In this document: positions 22,368-35,288 of the stretch, piece by piece | Layout of the letters: every line of letters starts with the position of its first letter | Numbering within the stretch: the first letter of the stretch is position 1 | Source: Hordeum vulgare subsp. vulgare | Taxonomy: Eukaryota; Streptophyta; Magnoliopsida; Poales; Poaceae | Assembly (NCBI RefSeq): GCF_904849725.1 | Contig: NC_058524.1 | Span: 490,613,763 to 490,677,762 of the forward strand | Direction of reading: 5' to 3' | Length of the DNA stretch: 64,000 nucleotides | Position numbers and translations under genes: made by a program | The notes under the pieces: generated by a model | The model's input: the letters and a program-made list of their open reading frames with translations, nothing else | Told to the model about the DNA's origin: nothing | The model's database searches: none

Positions 22368-25300
22368 ATGCCTCCGAGACGCGCCCCTGAGTCCAACTTT
22401 CCGCCGGAACTCACCCAGTTGATCCAGCAACAGAACACCCTGATGCAGCTGATCATCCAGAACCAGAACAATAACAACAACCATCATCCACCCCAGGCCG
22501 ACAATCTCACCCGTTTCCTGAGGTTGAACCCTCCAACTTTCTCCAGCAGCATTGAGCCCATTGTGGCAGATGATTGGCTCCGCAAGATGGAGTGTGAACT
22601 TATCACTGCTGGTTGTACTGAAGCTGAGAAGGTGCGCTTTGCCGCGCATCAACTTGAAGGCCCGGCAGCTACATGGTGGGAGAACTACACCACCACATAC
22701 CCCATCGCTGGAGTCACTTGGGAGCAGTTCAAGCAAGCCTTCCGTACCACACATGTCTCAGCTGGTGCAATGAGTCTGAAGAAGCGTGAGTTTCGCAACT
22801 TATGCCAGGGGAATCGCTTTGTAGCTCAGTATGTCGATGAATTCAGCATGCTCGCCCGTTATGCACCTGGAGATGTGGCCGATGATGCGGCCAAGCAGGA
22901 AAAGTTCTTGGAGTGACTCAATGATGAGCTGAGCATTCAGCTGACTGTAGCCACCTTCAACAACTACCAGGAGCTGGTGGATAAGGCCCTCATCTTGGAG
23001 GGGAAACACCAGCAGATGGAGAACCGCAAGCGGAAGTATGGGATTGGAAAGTTCAACTCCGACACTCAGCAGAAGCCTCGCTACACCCCCTATTCAGGGA
23101 ATACCGGGACTGGATCCGGTAAGTTTGGAGGACACGTCCAGCATAACCACCCAGTGCACAACCATGGAGGCCACAACCATGGAGGAAATGGGAACCACCG
23201 CAACAACAGCAACTTCAAGAATGGCGGTACTGACACTCAGCAGCATTCAGCTCCAGCTCAGAAGGATCTGAACCACATCACCGGCTTCAAGTGTCAGAAG
23301 ACGGGACACTATGCCACTGAATGTCCCCAGAACAAGCAGGGAAATGGAAATGGCAACGGCAACTCTGCAGCAAAGAAGCCCAATCATTTTCCTCGAGCTC
23401 AGGTGAATCACATTGATGTTGAAGAGGTCTATGATCACCCCGATATTGTGGTTGGTAAGTTTTTGCTAAATTCACGTCCAGTATTGGTACTTTTTGATTC
23501 TGGTGCAACGCATTCATTCATATCAAGGGTAGTTGTGGAAAAGTATAGTTTGCCAACTAGAACCCTCAGCCAGCCTATTAAGGTCAGTTCCCCAGGAGGC
23601 ATGATGACAGCCGGGATAGGATGCCATGCTTGGAGTCTCAACATCGGGAACCATAATTTTCCCACCGACCTCATCGTATTAGAGTCCCAGGGATTGGATG
23701 TAATCCTAGGCATGGATTGGTTGGCCAAGTATGAAGGGAATATTGATTGTGCCCTTAAGTCTATTTTGCTCACCACCCCCGAGCAGAAGCAGATTAAGTA
23801 CGTGTCTCAGCGCCGGACACGGAGTAAACGAGTAAACTCTCTCACGGGAGTAGTCCAGGAGGAAGTACCGATTGTACAGGAGTACCCAGATGTATTTCCG
23901 GAGGAATTGCCGGGCATGCCACCTGATAGAGAGATTGAATTCCTGATCGAGCTATTACCCAAAACAGCCCCGATATCCAAGAGACCCTATCGGATGCCCG
24001 CAAATGACTTGGTAGAAATCAAGAAGCAAATTAAGGAGTTGTTGGACAAAGGGTATATTCGCCCAAGTTCTTCGCCTTGGGGAGCCCCAGTGCTCTTGGT
24101 TGAAAAGAAGGATAAGTCCTTGAGAATGGTTGTCGATTATCGTGCATTGAACGAGGTGACCATCAAGAACAAGTACCCCTTGCCGATGATCAATGATTTG
24201 TTTGATCAGTTAGTTGGAGCCCGCATATTCTCCAAGATCGATCTTCGATCCGGGTATCATCAGTTGAAGATTCGTGAACAGGATATACCCAAGACAGCCT
24301 TCACCACTCGGTACGGCTTGTATGAGTACACGATCATGTCATTTGGACTGACTAATGCTCCGGCATATTTTATGAATCTGATGAACAAGGTATTTATGGA
24401 ATACTTGGACAAGTTTGTCGTGGTGTTCATCGATGACATACTAATATTCTCCAAGAACGAAGAGGAACACAAGGAACATCTGCGTCTAGTTCTGGAGAAA
24501 CTTCGAGAGCATAAGTTGTATGCAAAGTTTAGCAAATGTGAGTTTTGATTGAAGGAAGTCGGATTCCTCGGACACGTCATCTCAAGGGAAGGAATAGCAG
24601 TGGACCCTGCCAAGGTCGCAGCAGTCACCGAATGGGTAGCACCCACTTCAGTCAAGGAGATCCGCAGTTTCCTCGGACTTGTCGGATATTACCGGAGGTT
24701 CATTGAGAATTTCTCAAAGATCGCCAAGCCCATGACAGAGTTTTTGAAGAAGGAGTCCAAGTATGTTTGGACTGAGGAATGTGAAATCAGCTTTCAAGAG
24801 TTGAAGAAACGTCTGGTTACAGCCCCAGTGCTGATATTGCCGAACATTCGGAAGGATTTCCAGGTTTACTGTGACGCTTCTCGTCAAGGACTCGGAGGAG
24901 TGCTCATGAAAGAAGGTAAAGTTGTAGCCTATGCATCCAGACAGCTCATACCCCATGAGTTGAATTACGCCACACATGACTTGGAACTAGCAGCCGTAGT
25001 GCACGCTCTCAAGACCTGGAGACATTTCCTGATCGGAAATAGTTGTGATGTTTACACTGATCACAAGAGCCTGAAATATATCTTCACGCAGAAGGAGTTG
25101 AACCTCAGACAGAGGCGATGGCTGGAATTGATCAAGGACTATGACATGAGATTGCATTATCACCCAGGCAAGGCAAATGTTGTAGCCGATGCGTTGAGCC
25201 GCAAGAGTTATGTGAACACACTCATGGCAGGAGGATTACCCCAGGAGTTAGTCGATGACCTCCGAGAGCTCAAATTGGAAATGGTTCCAAGAGGATTTGT

Positions 25301-26800
25301 TGCCACACTAGAAATTCAGTCCACTTTGACAGAAAAGATCCGCGAGGCACAGAAATCAGACAAGGAGATAGCTGAGATTAAGCAGAAAATGAAAGACGGG
25401 AAGGCTAAAGGTTTTCGTGAGGATGAACACGGAACTTTATGGTTTGAGGATCGCATCTATGTGCCCAATGATCCCAAACTCAGGAAGCTGATACTTCAGG
25501 AGGCCCATGATTCCCCGTACTCGATACACCCCGGCAACACCAAGATGTATCTGGATCTGAAAGAAAGTTTCTGGTGGACAGGAATGAATAAAGACATTGC
25601 CGAGTTTGTAGCAATATGCGATGTTTGTCAGCGAGTAAAAGCTGAGCATTAGAAGCCAGCAGGTTTGCTCCAACCTCTGCCGATATCCGAATGGAAATGG
25701 GAAAAGCTTGGTATGGACTTCATCACAGGATTACCCAGGACCCGTTCTGGCTATGATTCTATTTGGGTTGTGGTCGATTGTTTGACCAAGGTAGCTCACT
25801 TCATTCCTGTGAAGACTACTTACACGAGTGCCAAGCTGGCCAAGATATATATGACCAGGATCGTATGTCTGCACGGAGTACTGAAGAGTATTGTGTCAGA
25901 TAGAGGGACTCAGTTCACATCAAAATTTTGGCACCAACTGCATGAAACCTTGGGAACGAGATTGGAGTTCAGTACAGCTTTTCACCCACAGACAGATGGA
26001 CAGACCGAGAGAGTCAATCAGATTCTAGAGGACATGTTGAGAGCTTGCGCACTAGACTATGGGTCTAGTTGGGATGACAATTTACCTTATGTCGAGTTCT
26101 CATACAACAACAGCTATCAGACCAGCCTGAAGATGGCCCCTTTAGAAGCTCTATACGGAAGGAGGTGCAGAACACCGTTGATGTGGGATGGAGTTGGTGA
26201 CCGACAACTTTTTGGTCCCGACCTTATCCAAGATTCTGAAGAGAAGGTCAAGCTAATTCGTTACCGACTCAAGATAGCTCAGTCCACGCAGAAAAGTTAT
26301 GCTGACAGCAAACGCAAGGAAGTAACGTATGAAGTGGGAGACCGAGCATATCTTCGGGTGTCTCCACTTCGAGGAATCAAGAGATTTGGTGTGAAAGGAA
26401 AGTTAGCACCCCGATTCATTGCCCCTACAAAATTCTTGAGCGTAGAGGCAAAGTTGCATATAAACTGGAACTGCCGGAAGGATTGTCCGGAGTTCATGAT
26501 GTCTTCCATGTTTCCCAGTTGAAGAAATGCCACGCTGAGATGGCCGATGTTCCGTTGAGAGATACAGTGCCCCTAGAGGCCATATAGCTTGACAGTGATC
26601 TGACGTATGAGGAGAAACCCGTCAGGATTCTCGAGACTGCCAACAGAGTTACCCGCAGCAAGATCATCAAGTTCTGCAAGGTGTTTTGGAGCCATCACAC
26701 CGAGGAAGAAGCCACCTGGGAACGAGAAGAGGATCTTCGTCGAGACCACCCGCACCTATTTTCTAGCCAACCCGAATCTCGAGGGCGAGATTCATCTTAA
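22368..26800 (+). pseudogene. Chromovirus gag-pol polyprotein, interrupted by stops and a frameshift
   Basis: One frame starting at ATG 22368 (directly after CTACAAACATCAG) carries capsid-like gag (WWENYTTTYPIAGVTW), a zinc knuckle, protease ([11 protein letters not shown]), RT with [10 protein letters not shown], RNase H ([12 protein letters not shown] and [10 protein letters not shown]), integrase zinc domain and DDE core (GMDFITGLP, VSDRGTQF, TERVNQILEDM) and, after a frame change near 26440, a C-terminal chromodomain (about 26600-26760) ending TAA at 26798-26800. In-frame stops are TGA at 22914, TGA at 24546, TAG at 25650 and TAG at 26585. The zinc knuckle reads [14 protein letters not shown], so its first cysteine is missing. 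Products of this class package RNA, copy it and integrate the DNA, with the chromodomain guiding integration to chromatin. This copy cannot make the full protein. Confidence 0.93.
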
Positions 26801-26812
26801 GGTGGGTAGGTT

Positions 26813-29800
26813 TGTAACATCCCAATTTTCCTAATTGGGAATGTTTTACATTGTAGCTAAGCATCTATGCATATTGATTGAAATAAAGTTGGCATTTGAA
26901 TTCTTTCGACTTTTGTTTTTGCATTTCTATTTTTCCTCACACGAGAAATGCCGGGAAAATAATCTCTTGCACGCAAGAGAGAGAGCGGAGGAAAATGACC
27001 CTCCAAAGTGCGGGGCATTTCTGAAATAATTGGAGCCAAGAAATCCAAAGTTTTATCATGAGAATATTTGCAAAAAGAAATAAAGCATTTAGGGGATCTT
27101 CTGAAAAAACATTTTTTAAAAGTTTTTATTTTTGCTTTGGAAAAATGTTAATCGAGTAGAGGATATTTTTCTGAATTTTTTGGTATATAATACCCCATAT
27201 TAAATATTTTATTTGTTTCCTTTTTATTCCCTTTTAATTTCTGTTTCGGAAAAAGATTAAAATTGGAAAGGTTTTTTTTCAAAAGGAAACCGCAGCCGGC
27301 GCTTGATAGCAGTGGGCCGAAATCCCCAGAGGCCGGGATCCGAGATCCCTAAGGATCGGCCAACCGACCCCAGTGCCTCTCTCTCCCTCTCACTGCCAGC
27401 GGGCCCCCCTGGCCGAAACCCACCCCAGCTCGGCCATCTCCTTCCTCCTCTCGCCTCTCCCCTTTCCAAAAATCGAGCCCGAGCCCGAGCCTCCCAGGAT
27501 CGCCGGGATCTCCCCGGATCCCCCTGCCCCCTTCCCTCCCGAGCGCCCCACCCCGCCTATATATACTGCCCCGGCCGCCCGCACCCCGTTCCCCATCTCC
27601 ACGCCGCCCCCAAGCCGCCCTGCTGCAGCCGCCGCCGGAGCACCCGAAGCTCGGCCGCCTCCGGCCGCTCACCGCAGCCGCCTCCGGCCACCCCGACCAC
27701 TCCCCGACGCCACCATCGCGCTCGCCACCTTCGCCCGCACCCTCTGGAGCTCTCGCCGCCGCCGGAGACCCTCTGCAGCGCCGTCCCCGACCTCGCCCGA
27801 GCCGCCGTCAAGCTCTCGCCGGAGTCATCCCCGCCGGTGAGCACCCCCATCCCCCTCCTCCACCGTTGGATCCTACACCTACGCGCTAGATTAGAAGTAG
27901 GTAACCCTTCGGTTTTGTTAAGAAAACCATTCGGTTTTCTATTAGTATTAGTTAGCCGAGCAGTTTTTTTTTCTTTACTTTGCGAACGTTCGTTGGATTA
28001 GCTACGCAGCACTCACCCCTTAGCCAATCAGGGACTGTCACGTAGTCTGTTAGCTACTGTTTTATTTTCTGTTTAGTTCCAAAAACAGCAAAGTTTCAGT
28101 TTTGTTTTGACCATAGCTTTTCATCCCGAAGTACAATGATGTTGATTCTTGTTCTAGTAGATCCCAATTTTTCTATAGGTTTTAAAAACATATATTTTGT
28201 CTATGTTTGAAATTTTCAAATATGAATTAGATCAGATTTAGTTTAAACCTTGTTTTGCTTATTCCAGGAGTTTAAAAAATGATTTTGAGTTGATTCTTTT
28301 TGCTACTGCTTCCTAGTGATTATTTCTTACTGTGGTAGAAGTTTCAAAAAATTTCAAATATTTTTACTTGGGTTTTTAACAGAAACAAGTTTCTGCCTTA
28401 GTGACGTGTAGTGAATTCTTTCACTTAGGCCATAGCAAACTTTTACTTGTGATGTTATTTTACTTGTTGCTTGATTGTAGTGCTTATGGTGTGTATTTTG
28501 TTTGTATCGGTAGATCACCTGGAGTGCGAAGCTTGTTACTTAGAAGCGCTCGATCAAGACAACTATCATCAAGGCAAGTCATTTTGATCATTCTATTTCC
28601 TATGTTTTCGATGCATGGTAGTTTCACCTTTCTTTTCCCAATTGCATGCTGCCTAGGTACTTGGAAATTTTAGTATAGGTTGTAGTATCATGTCGTAGGC
28701 ACACAACAACCCCGATACTTGGCCCCGGGATGACAAATTTCTTATTGCTATGCTTGAGTAGACGGGTTTTCGGTTGAGTGCATAACACGAGTGATGCGAG
28801 GTTGATTAAATAATCAAGACCGGTTAAGACAAAATTTTCAAGACCTCGGACGCAATGCAACTCTGGGTGAAGGACGGTTGATCGGCGCCCTGGAGAAACC
28901 AGTGGATGACCCGGGATGCTGGAAACGGCCATGACATCCTGCAGAAAGCTTCACCCAGGCTCGAAGAGACGGATGGAGACTTCAAGACTCAAGGCTTACC
29001 TGCACAGCCACAAGTCATTATGGGCTCTGGCTTGGTTGGACAATGCGGCGACTCTGGACAGGCGGTGCTAGCAGATGTAGAAGAACGGTAGGAATGGATG
29101 GGCACCGACAGGAATTCGGAGGGACCCGTTAAAAGACCATGTTTTGATCTTCCGGTCTTCAAACACCCTGAAGTGCGAGGACAAACACGGAGGCGATCAA
29201 ATCTTGTGGGGAACGTGTGCAAAACTCTGCAGAGTGCCCAACCTAATCGATTAACCGTGTCCACGGTCATGGACAACTTGAGCCGAAGGCATTGAAATTC
29301 CCCTGAACTCTCGACACAACTTAATAATGATGTGGGTGTTAACAACTATTCGGGTACGAGAATTGGTTGGCGGAACCATCTCGTTAACAACAAACAATGT
29401 AGTAATATTTTGCTTCCAGCCCCTCTTGTTGTAGGATAAAATTGGCTTTATGCAAAAACTTATAGCCCCACCTGCCAAATATGCATGTAGAGATAGTTGA
29501 TTATTATTTTACTCCTCTTTGATGACTTGCCGGCATATTCCATATGCTGACCTACACGGCTGCAACGTATCATGTTGTAGAGTACTTTTCCAACCAGGAG
29601 TGAGGCTACGATCTACGCTCAGCGACATGCCCTGGAGTCGGATGGACTCGTCTACCTGATGCTTCGGCTAGTCTTCGTTAGATATCTCATGAGATGGCCT
29701 TCAACCACTTTATTGTAATCCTTTATTGTAATAAAGTACTCATTATGAGATTTCGATTAATAAAGCTGTGTGATTGAACTCTTGAATATATACATTATGT

Positions 29801-29878
29801 ACTGAGTGTGTACCAGCATGATCTTGGGATGGTACGGCAACACCAGAGGCTTGACTCGTCTTGAGCCGGGTCGCTACA
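26813..29878 (+). repeat. 3' LTR of the chromovirus
   Basis: Aligns along its length with 18216-21295, differing by scattered substitutions and a few short indels, for example in the GC-rich block near 27600 and 27800. It ends GGGTCGCTACA followed by the target duplication copy. Confidence 0.93.
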
Positions 29879-31446
29879 TGTAAGTGTATGAAAGTTGAAG
29901 TGAAGCTAAGTGGGTGTGAATCCAAATTGCTTGCTCATGATGACCTCGGGCATTTGAGGAAGCCCGTCATTAGAATATACAAGCCAATTCTATAATAAAA
30001 ATCCACTAGCTTATGAAAGAGACAAAACATGAGACTCTCTATATGAAAAACATGGTGCTATTTTGAAGCACAAGTGTGGAAAAAAAACATGATAGCACCA
30101 TCCCTTCTCACTTTTACCTGATGTTTTCTTTTTAGTTTTTATTTTTTATAGTTTCTTAAAAAATCCTTTTCTTTTTTTTGTTCGGAGTCTCATCCTGACT
30201 TGTGGGGGCTCATTGTCTCCATCATCCTTTTCTCACACAGACAGTGTTCTAATAATGAAAAGCGTCACACTTCTATTTATTTACAACTCGATATGAAAAT
30301 TTACTAAACAATATGACTATATATGAATGCCTCTGGTAGAGTACCAGGATGTGCAATGATCTAGCGTAACATGTATAATAATGATGAATGGTGGATTTGC
30401 CACAAATACTATGACACTACATGATCATGCAGAGCAATACGACAATGAGTGTACTAGTTATATGATGTAACGGTGAAAGTTGCATGGTAGTCTACCTCGG
30501 AATGGCTATGGAAATGCCATTATAGGTAGGTATGGTGGCTGATTTGAGGAAGATATAAAGTGGCTTATGTGCAACAGAGTGTATCATATCGCGGGGTTTG
30601 GACGCATCAGCGAAGTTTGCACCGATCCTCGAGGTGAGAATGGACAATGCACGGTATGGAAGAGGCTACAAATATGAGGTGGTGAGAGTATGTACATCCA
30701 TGGATTCACATTAGTCATAAATGACTCACATACTTATGGCAAGATTTTATTAGCTCTCTCGAATCAAAGTACTACTCGCATGCCCCTAGGGAGGAGGTTG
30801 GTAGGAATTAACCATCACATGCCCCCGAAATAAATAGCACTACGGTTTCAATGAGGAATAGGAATGCTCACACATCATCACCATGCCATAACCAATACTT
30901 AGTTGAACAGCAAATGAACACCCTTTAACTATCAATATTTTTACTAACCAACAACCATGCATGCACACCCTTTCATATTACCACATCAACATCATTAATC
31001 CACAATTTCACTTTTATGTGCTACATGTGGTTTTGATTATGCATTCGTTGAATACGTGTTATTTTTGGACTAGTCTTATAACCCATGCAAATTACTAGCA
31101 CTATTTATTAAACCTCAAACAAATTTAATTGAAGAACAAGAGTGCAATTATTTCTAGAAAATATATGTGCCATCGTCCTCTAAAAGATATAAGTGAAGCA
31201 CTAGAGGAACTACTTAGCTCAAAAGATATAAGTGAAGCACATAGAGTATTCTAACAAATCATGGTGAACATGTGTATCTCTCAAGTGAGTGTGTCCAGCA
31301 AATACTGATTGTGGAAAATTAATACAAAAGCAAACTCTAATACACGACGCTCCAAGCAAAACTTATATCATGTGATGAATAAAAATATAGCCCCGAGTGA
31401 CGTACCCATGGATTCAAACGAAAGAGAGGATGCCTTCCAGGGCATC
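29879..31446 (-). other. Internal sequence of the degenerate Gypsy element between two insertions
   Basis: AT-rich, no open frame with recognisable protein. It lies between the chromovirus and the solo LARD LTR and is assigned to the host Gypsy element by position only. Confidence 0.5.
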
Positions 31447-34400
31447 TGTAATGCCCAAGATGCGATTCTATCCTTATTTTGGCGCGAGGGCCTCGACATG
31501 GATAGAAACGCATCTCGTCGTTTCGCAAGAATGGATATCCTTACAAGTACATGTACTGAAAAGATGACTATAAAGAGTTGGCTTACACTCGCCACAAGCT
31601 ACATCAGAGTCACATCAGTACAATACATACAATCATCATGAAGAAGAGCAGGGTCCGACTACGGACTAAAACAAACGATAAAAGAATGACGTCCATCCTT
31701 GTTATCCGAGTCTGCCGGCCTGGAAGCCATCCTAGATCGAAGAAGAAGAAGAAGAAGAAGAAGAAGAAGAAGAAACTCCAAATGAACAATCAATGCTCTC
31801 GCGTCAAGTAACTCTTTACATGTACCTGCAACTCGTGTTGTAGTAATCTGTGAGCCACAGGGGCTCATCAATCTCATTTCCAAAGGTATCAAGACTAGCA
31901 AAGCTTAATGGGTGAGGTATGGTTAAGTGGTGAGGTTGCAACAAGCGACTAAGCATTTATTTGAGGTGGCTAACTTACGAGTACAAGAATAAGAGAGGGG
32001 GATGATCTACGCATAGCGGATGTGAACTACTGATGATCAAATGAATGATCCTGAACACCTACTTACGTCGAACATAACCCCACCGTGTCCTCGACCGGAG
32101 AAGGAGCTCACGAAAGAGACAGTCACGGTTACGCACTCAGTTGGCAAATTTTAATTAAGTTAACTTCAAGTTATCTATAACCGGATGTTAAACAAAGTTT
32201 CCACGTTCCCACATAACCACGGGCACGGCTTTCCGAAAGATTTAACCCTCCAGGGCTGCTCCAATTAGTCCATCACAAACTACCACATGCTGCGACGGAA
32301 GGACCTCGATCAGGGAAACCCGTGATCTCCTCGGGTTCCTATTGGAAAACCTCAACCTCGAGATAACCCAAAGCATCCTCGGAATCCGTCGCACAAGACG
32401 CTCGAGAAAGGTAAAACAAATCCAGCAAGGCCGCCCGGCATGTCGACAAACCCGATAGGAGCCGCGTATCTCGTTCTGAGGACACGATCGGATGGGACTA
32501 GCTACGAGTAAAACCAAACCTCGAGTTTCGTCGCGGTGGCCCCGCGGGCAGCCCATTTGGGACCAACACCATAAGCACTGCCCCCCTGTATTATGTTGAA
32601 TTACTCCTCGGGTTCATGACGCCCTGTGTTTTTCAGTATTATTAGGATTATTATGTTGGGAAAATATAGTACCAATGTTGGGCCTTGTCAAACAAGCTTT
32701 ATCCCAAAACAAGAATCTAGGGGGTCCCATAACAACCCCAAGCATGTTAGGAGCGCTCATTTATGGAACATAACACTGGTAGCCGAAACTAAGGTGGCAA
32801 AGGTGGAACAAAACACCACGCTAGAAAGGCCAAGCCTTCCACCTTGTACCAAATATATAGGTGCATTAAATTAATTAGCAATAATATGGTGATATAACAA
32901 GGAACCCATGTTTTCACATGGAAGCAACTGCACCTGCAACTAGCAACGCTATCCAATGGTTAAGCAAGCAGTAACATAGCCAATCAGTGGTTTGCTAGGT
33001 TGTGAACAGGTTGAAGGTTTTCATGGCAATGTTGGGAGGCTGATATTTAACAGGTGGTAGGCAGCGAGACATAACGGTAGAAACGAAACAACTAGCATGG
33101 CAATGATAGTAATGATATCTGGGGAAATGTTCATCTTGCGTGAGATCCTGCATGGAAGAAGAGCGACTCCGTGAAGCAGACGAACCAACGTAATCGAACG
33201 GATCCTCACACTTTGAAGCGGATCGGAACTCTATCGAGACGAAACAAACCAGAAACCAGAATCAACACACTATATTCATCATGGCACATGCACGATATGA
33301 TGCACACCCTAATATGATGCATGTCGAGTTTCAAATATGCAAGGCATGTCATGGCAATTCACACAATCAAACACTACACGTTAAGTGAAGCTTTGCATAT
33401 TGACGGGACTTCACGTTTAATTATTTAGTTCACTCCCGTTTAGATGCACGGCTATATTAAATGTTGTTAAACATGACAAGGGGGTGAAGCACAAATAATC
33501 TACCTATCTAGGCATTTTAAATGAGGCCGGAAACGACATATAGCATCTCCAAAGCGACCCCACGGGTTACATTCTAATTCTGTACAGATTTGTCCTAATC
33601 ACATTTTATGTTTGTTAAATGGCAAAAGAAAGTGATTCACGTGAAACTACAGGTCATTCTAGTACATTTACATATATGGCTCATCTCCAACGGAGCTACG
33701 GTTAATTATCCACGAACTAAACCATTTCTAACACGTCGACACGCAAACCAATGCAAACAGCATGACTAACAGCTTTAAACATGCATGAGAGTTAGAAAAT
33801 ATTAATCTATGTGAAATTCTAGCCAAGTTACATATATAACTTGTTGCAATCCGACGCACGGATTGAAAGATACGTGCATTTGAAAATCATGCTTTTTTTA
33901 AATTCGTCGTAAATGGAAAAAAATCACAGGACGGAAAAAACTAAACGGGCCTAAATCTGGCGGGCGCAATATAACATGGCACCACCTAGGGCGAGGGATA
34001 AGGAGCGGTTGCTCACCTCACACGTTGGCCCGGCCAGAGAGGAGGCCGAGTTGGGCCGGCTTGGGCTTGTGAAGTGGGCCGGCTTGCTGGGCCTCTCGCT
34101 GGAGGAGGCCGGTGGCTGGCTAGGCGGGGCGAAGCGGACCGGGGCGATGCGGCCCAAGTCAACGCGAGCAGCAGGTCGCTGGATCTGGATCCGCTCGATC
34201 CAGACCAGGACTATGGAAGCAGTGGCCGGCGGGAGTTCCTCGCGATGCGGCGGCTAAGGCAGGGCAGGGCGGCTTTGGCTGGCGGCGATGCCAGGAGGTG
34301 GTCGGGCGCCGCGGAGATCGGGCCGGCGGCGGACGCAAAAGGCAGCAGAGGGGAGGGCATGTGCAGCTCGGGCTGTTGCTCCTCCTGCTCGGGGCGACGG

Positions 34401-35288
34401 CTAGCGGTGGGGACTGCGGGGCATCGGCCCGATTAGCGGCGGCGGAGCTCCGGCGAGCCAGGTGCGCGGCGACGAGGCATAGATTCGGTGGCAGGGATGC
34501 GGCTGGCTTGGGGGCTCCTCCCCTCGAGCTGTTGGCTCGCAGCGGCGGTTGCGTGGCCCGGATCGGGCCCGGGCGGGCCAGATCTGGGTCTAGTGGGCCC
34601 TTACGGCGCTGGGGATGGGAGGCAACCAGGTGGCGGCTGGGGTTGGGAATGCATGGAAATCATGGGAGGATTAGGTTTAGGTCCAAAAATGGCACGGTGG
34701 TTGTCTATTTATAGATAGGGGCTAAGGTTAGGGGGTTTTGTCCGTTTTTGCAGCGTTCGATCTCGATCGAACGGCTCCGGTCGCGAGGTTGGCTAGTATG
34801 AATTTGTTGGCTGTGTAGAGGGGTCTAGGCGGAGATGAGAGGGAAAACGGGCACCCGGCGACAGAGAATTAAAAACACCAAAAAACGTTCGACAATAAAC
34901 CGATGACGGTACCTCTACTGTCGACCGTTCGGGTATCAAACGAACTCTGATTGCGACGAAATTTGGCACGCGGTCTACCTACACTATATTAAGACCGCAC
35001 GCCAAGTTTCAACCCAATCCGAGAATATTTTTTGGACACCTTTAAAAACAAGATTTTTAACGATGCCGCGGGCGCGGGCGTGTGTGGTTGGTCTCGAAAC
35101 GGTCAAGACGAACACGGGGAGAACCGACAACTAATAACGGATGCAGTTTTCAAAACTGGAAGCAATGGAGTCTGATGCAATGCACATGATGCGAATGATG
35201 CGATGTTGAATGTGACAAACAAAATAATCACACTACGTCAACGGAATAAAAGGGGAATCTTCTGGGGAGTCGGTCTCGGGCTGTCACA
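31447..35288 (-). mobile_element. Solo LTR of a LARD (Sukkula-like)
   Basis: A single LTR on the minus strand from 35288 (TGTGACAGCCCGAGACC) to 31447 (GGGCATTACA). The five bases either side are GCATC (31442-31446) and GCATA (35289-35293), a target duplication with one mismatch, and no internal domain or primer site follows. It is therefore a solo LTR left by LTR-LTR recombination. It is about 1 kb shorter than the other LARD LTRs, mostly through loss of sequence in the middle. A TATA-like box is at 34706-34713. Confidence 0.85.
31739..31774 (+). repeat. (GAA)12 microsatellite in the solo LTR
   Basis: Twelve GAA units. The same site in the other LARD LTRs has fewer units (about 4663, 44803 and 52767), so it is a variable microsatellite. 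Confidence 0.9.

Larger units (their letters stand above)
18216..29878 (+). mobile_element. Complete Gypsy chromovirus (Tekay-like) with an extra ORF upstream of gag
   Basis: An 11.66-kb element with two LTRs (18216-21295 and 26813-29878), a tRNA-iMet-type primer site at 21300 and a purine tract (GGTGGGTAGG) before the 3' LTR. The target duplication is TATAA (18211-18215) versus TGTAA (29879-29883), one mismatch. Internal order: an extra ORF (21445-22152), then gag, protease, RT, RNase H, integrase and a C-terminal chromodomain in one reading frame. The polyprotein has premature stops and a frameshift, so this copy is not autonomous. The LTRs are very similar, so insertion is fairly recent; it lies inside an older Gypsy element. 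The chromodomain and the order of domains place it in the chromoviruses; the Tekay assignment is by resemblance. Confidence 0.93.

Noticed and set aside
22338..22370. Upstream ATG at 22338 as gag start
   Set aside because: The ATG at 22368 begins the family-typical MPPRRAP and follows a splice-acceptor-like site, so the first ten codons are probably not translated.
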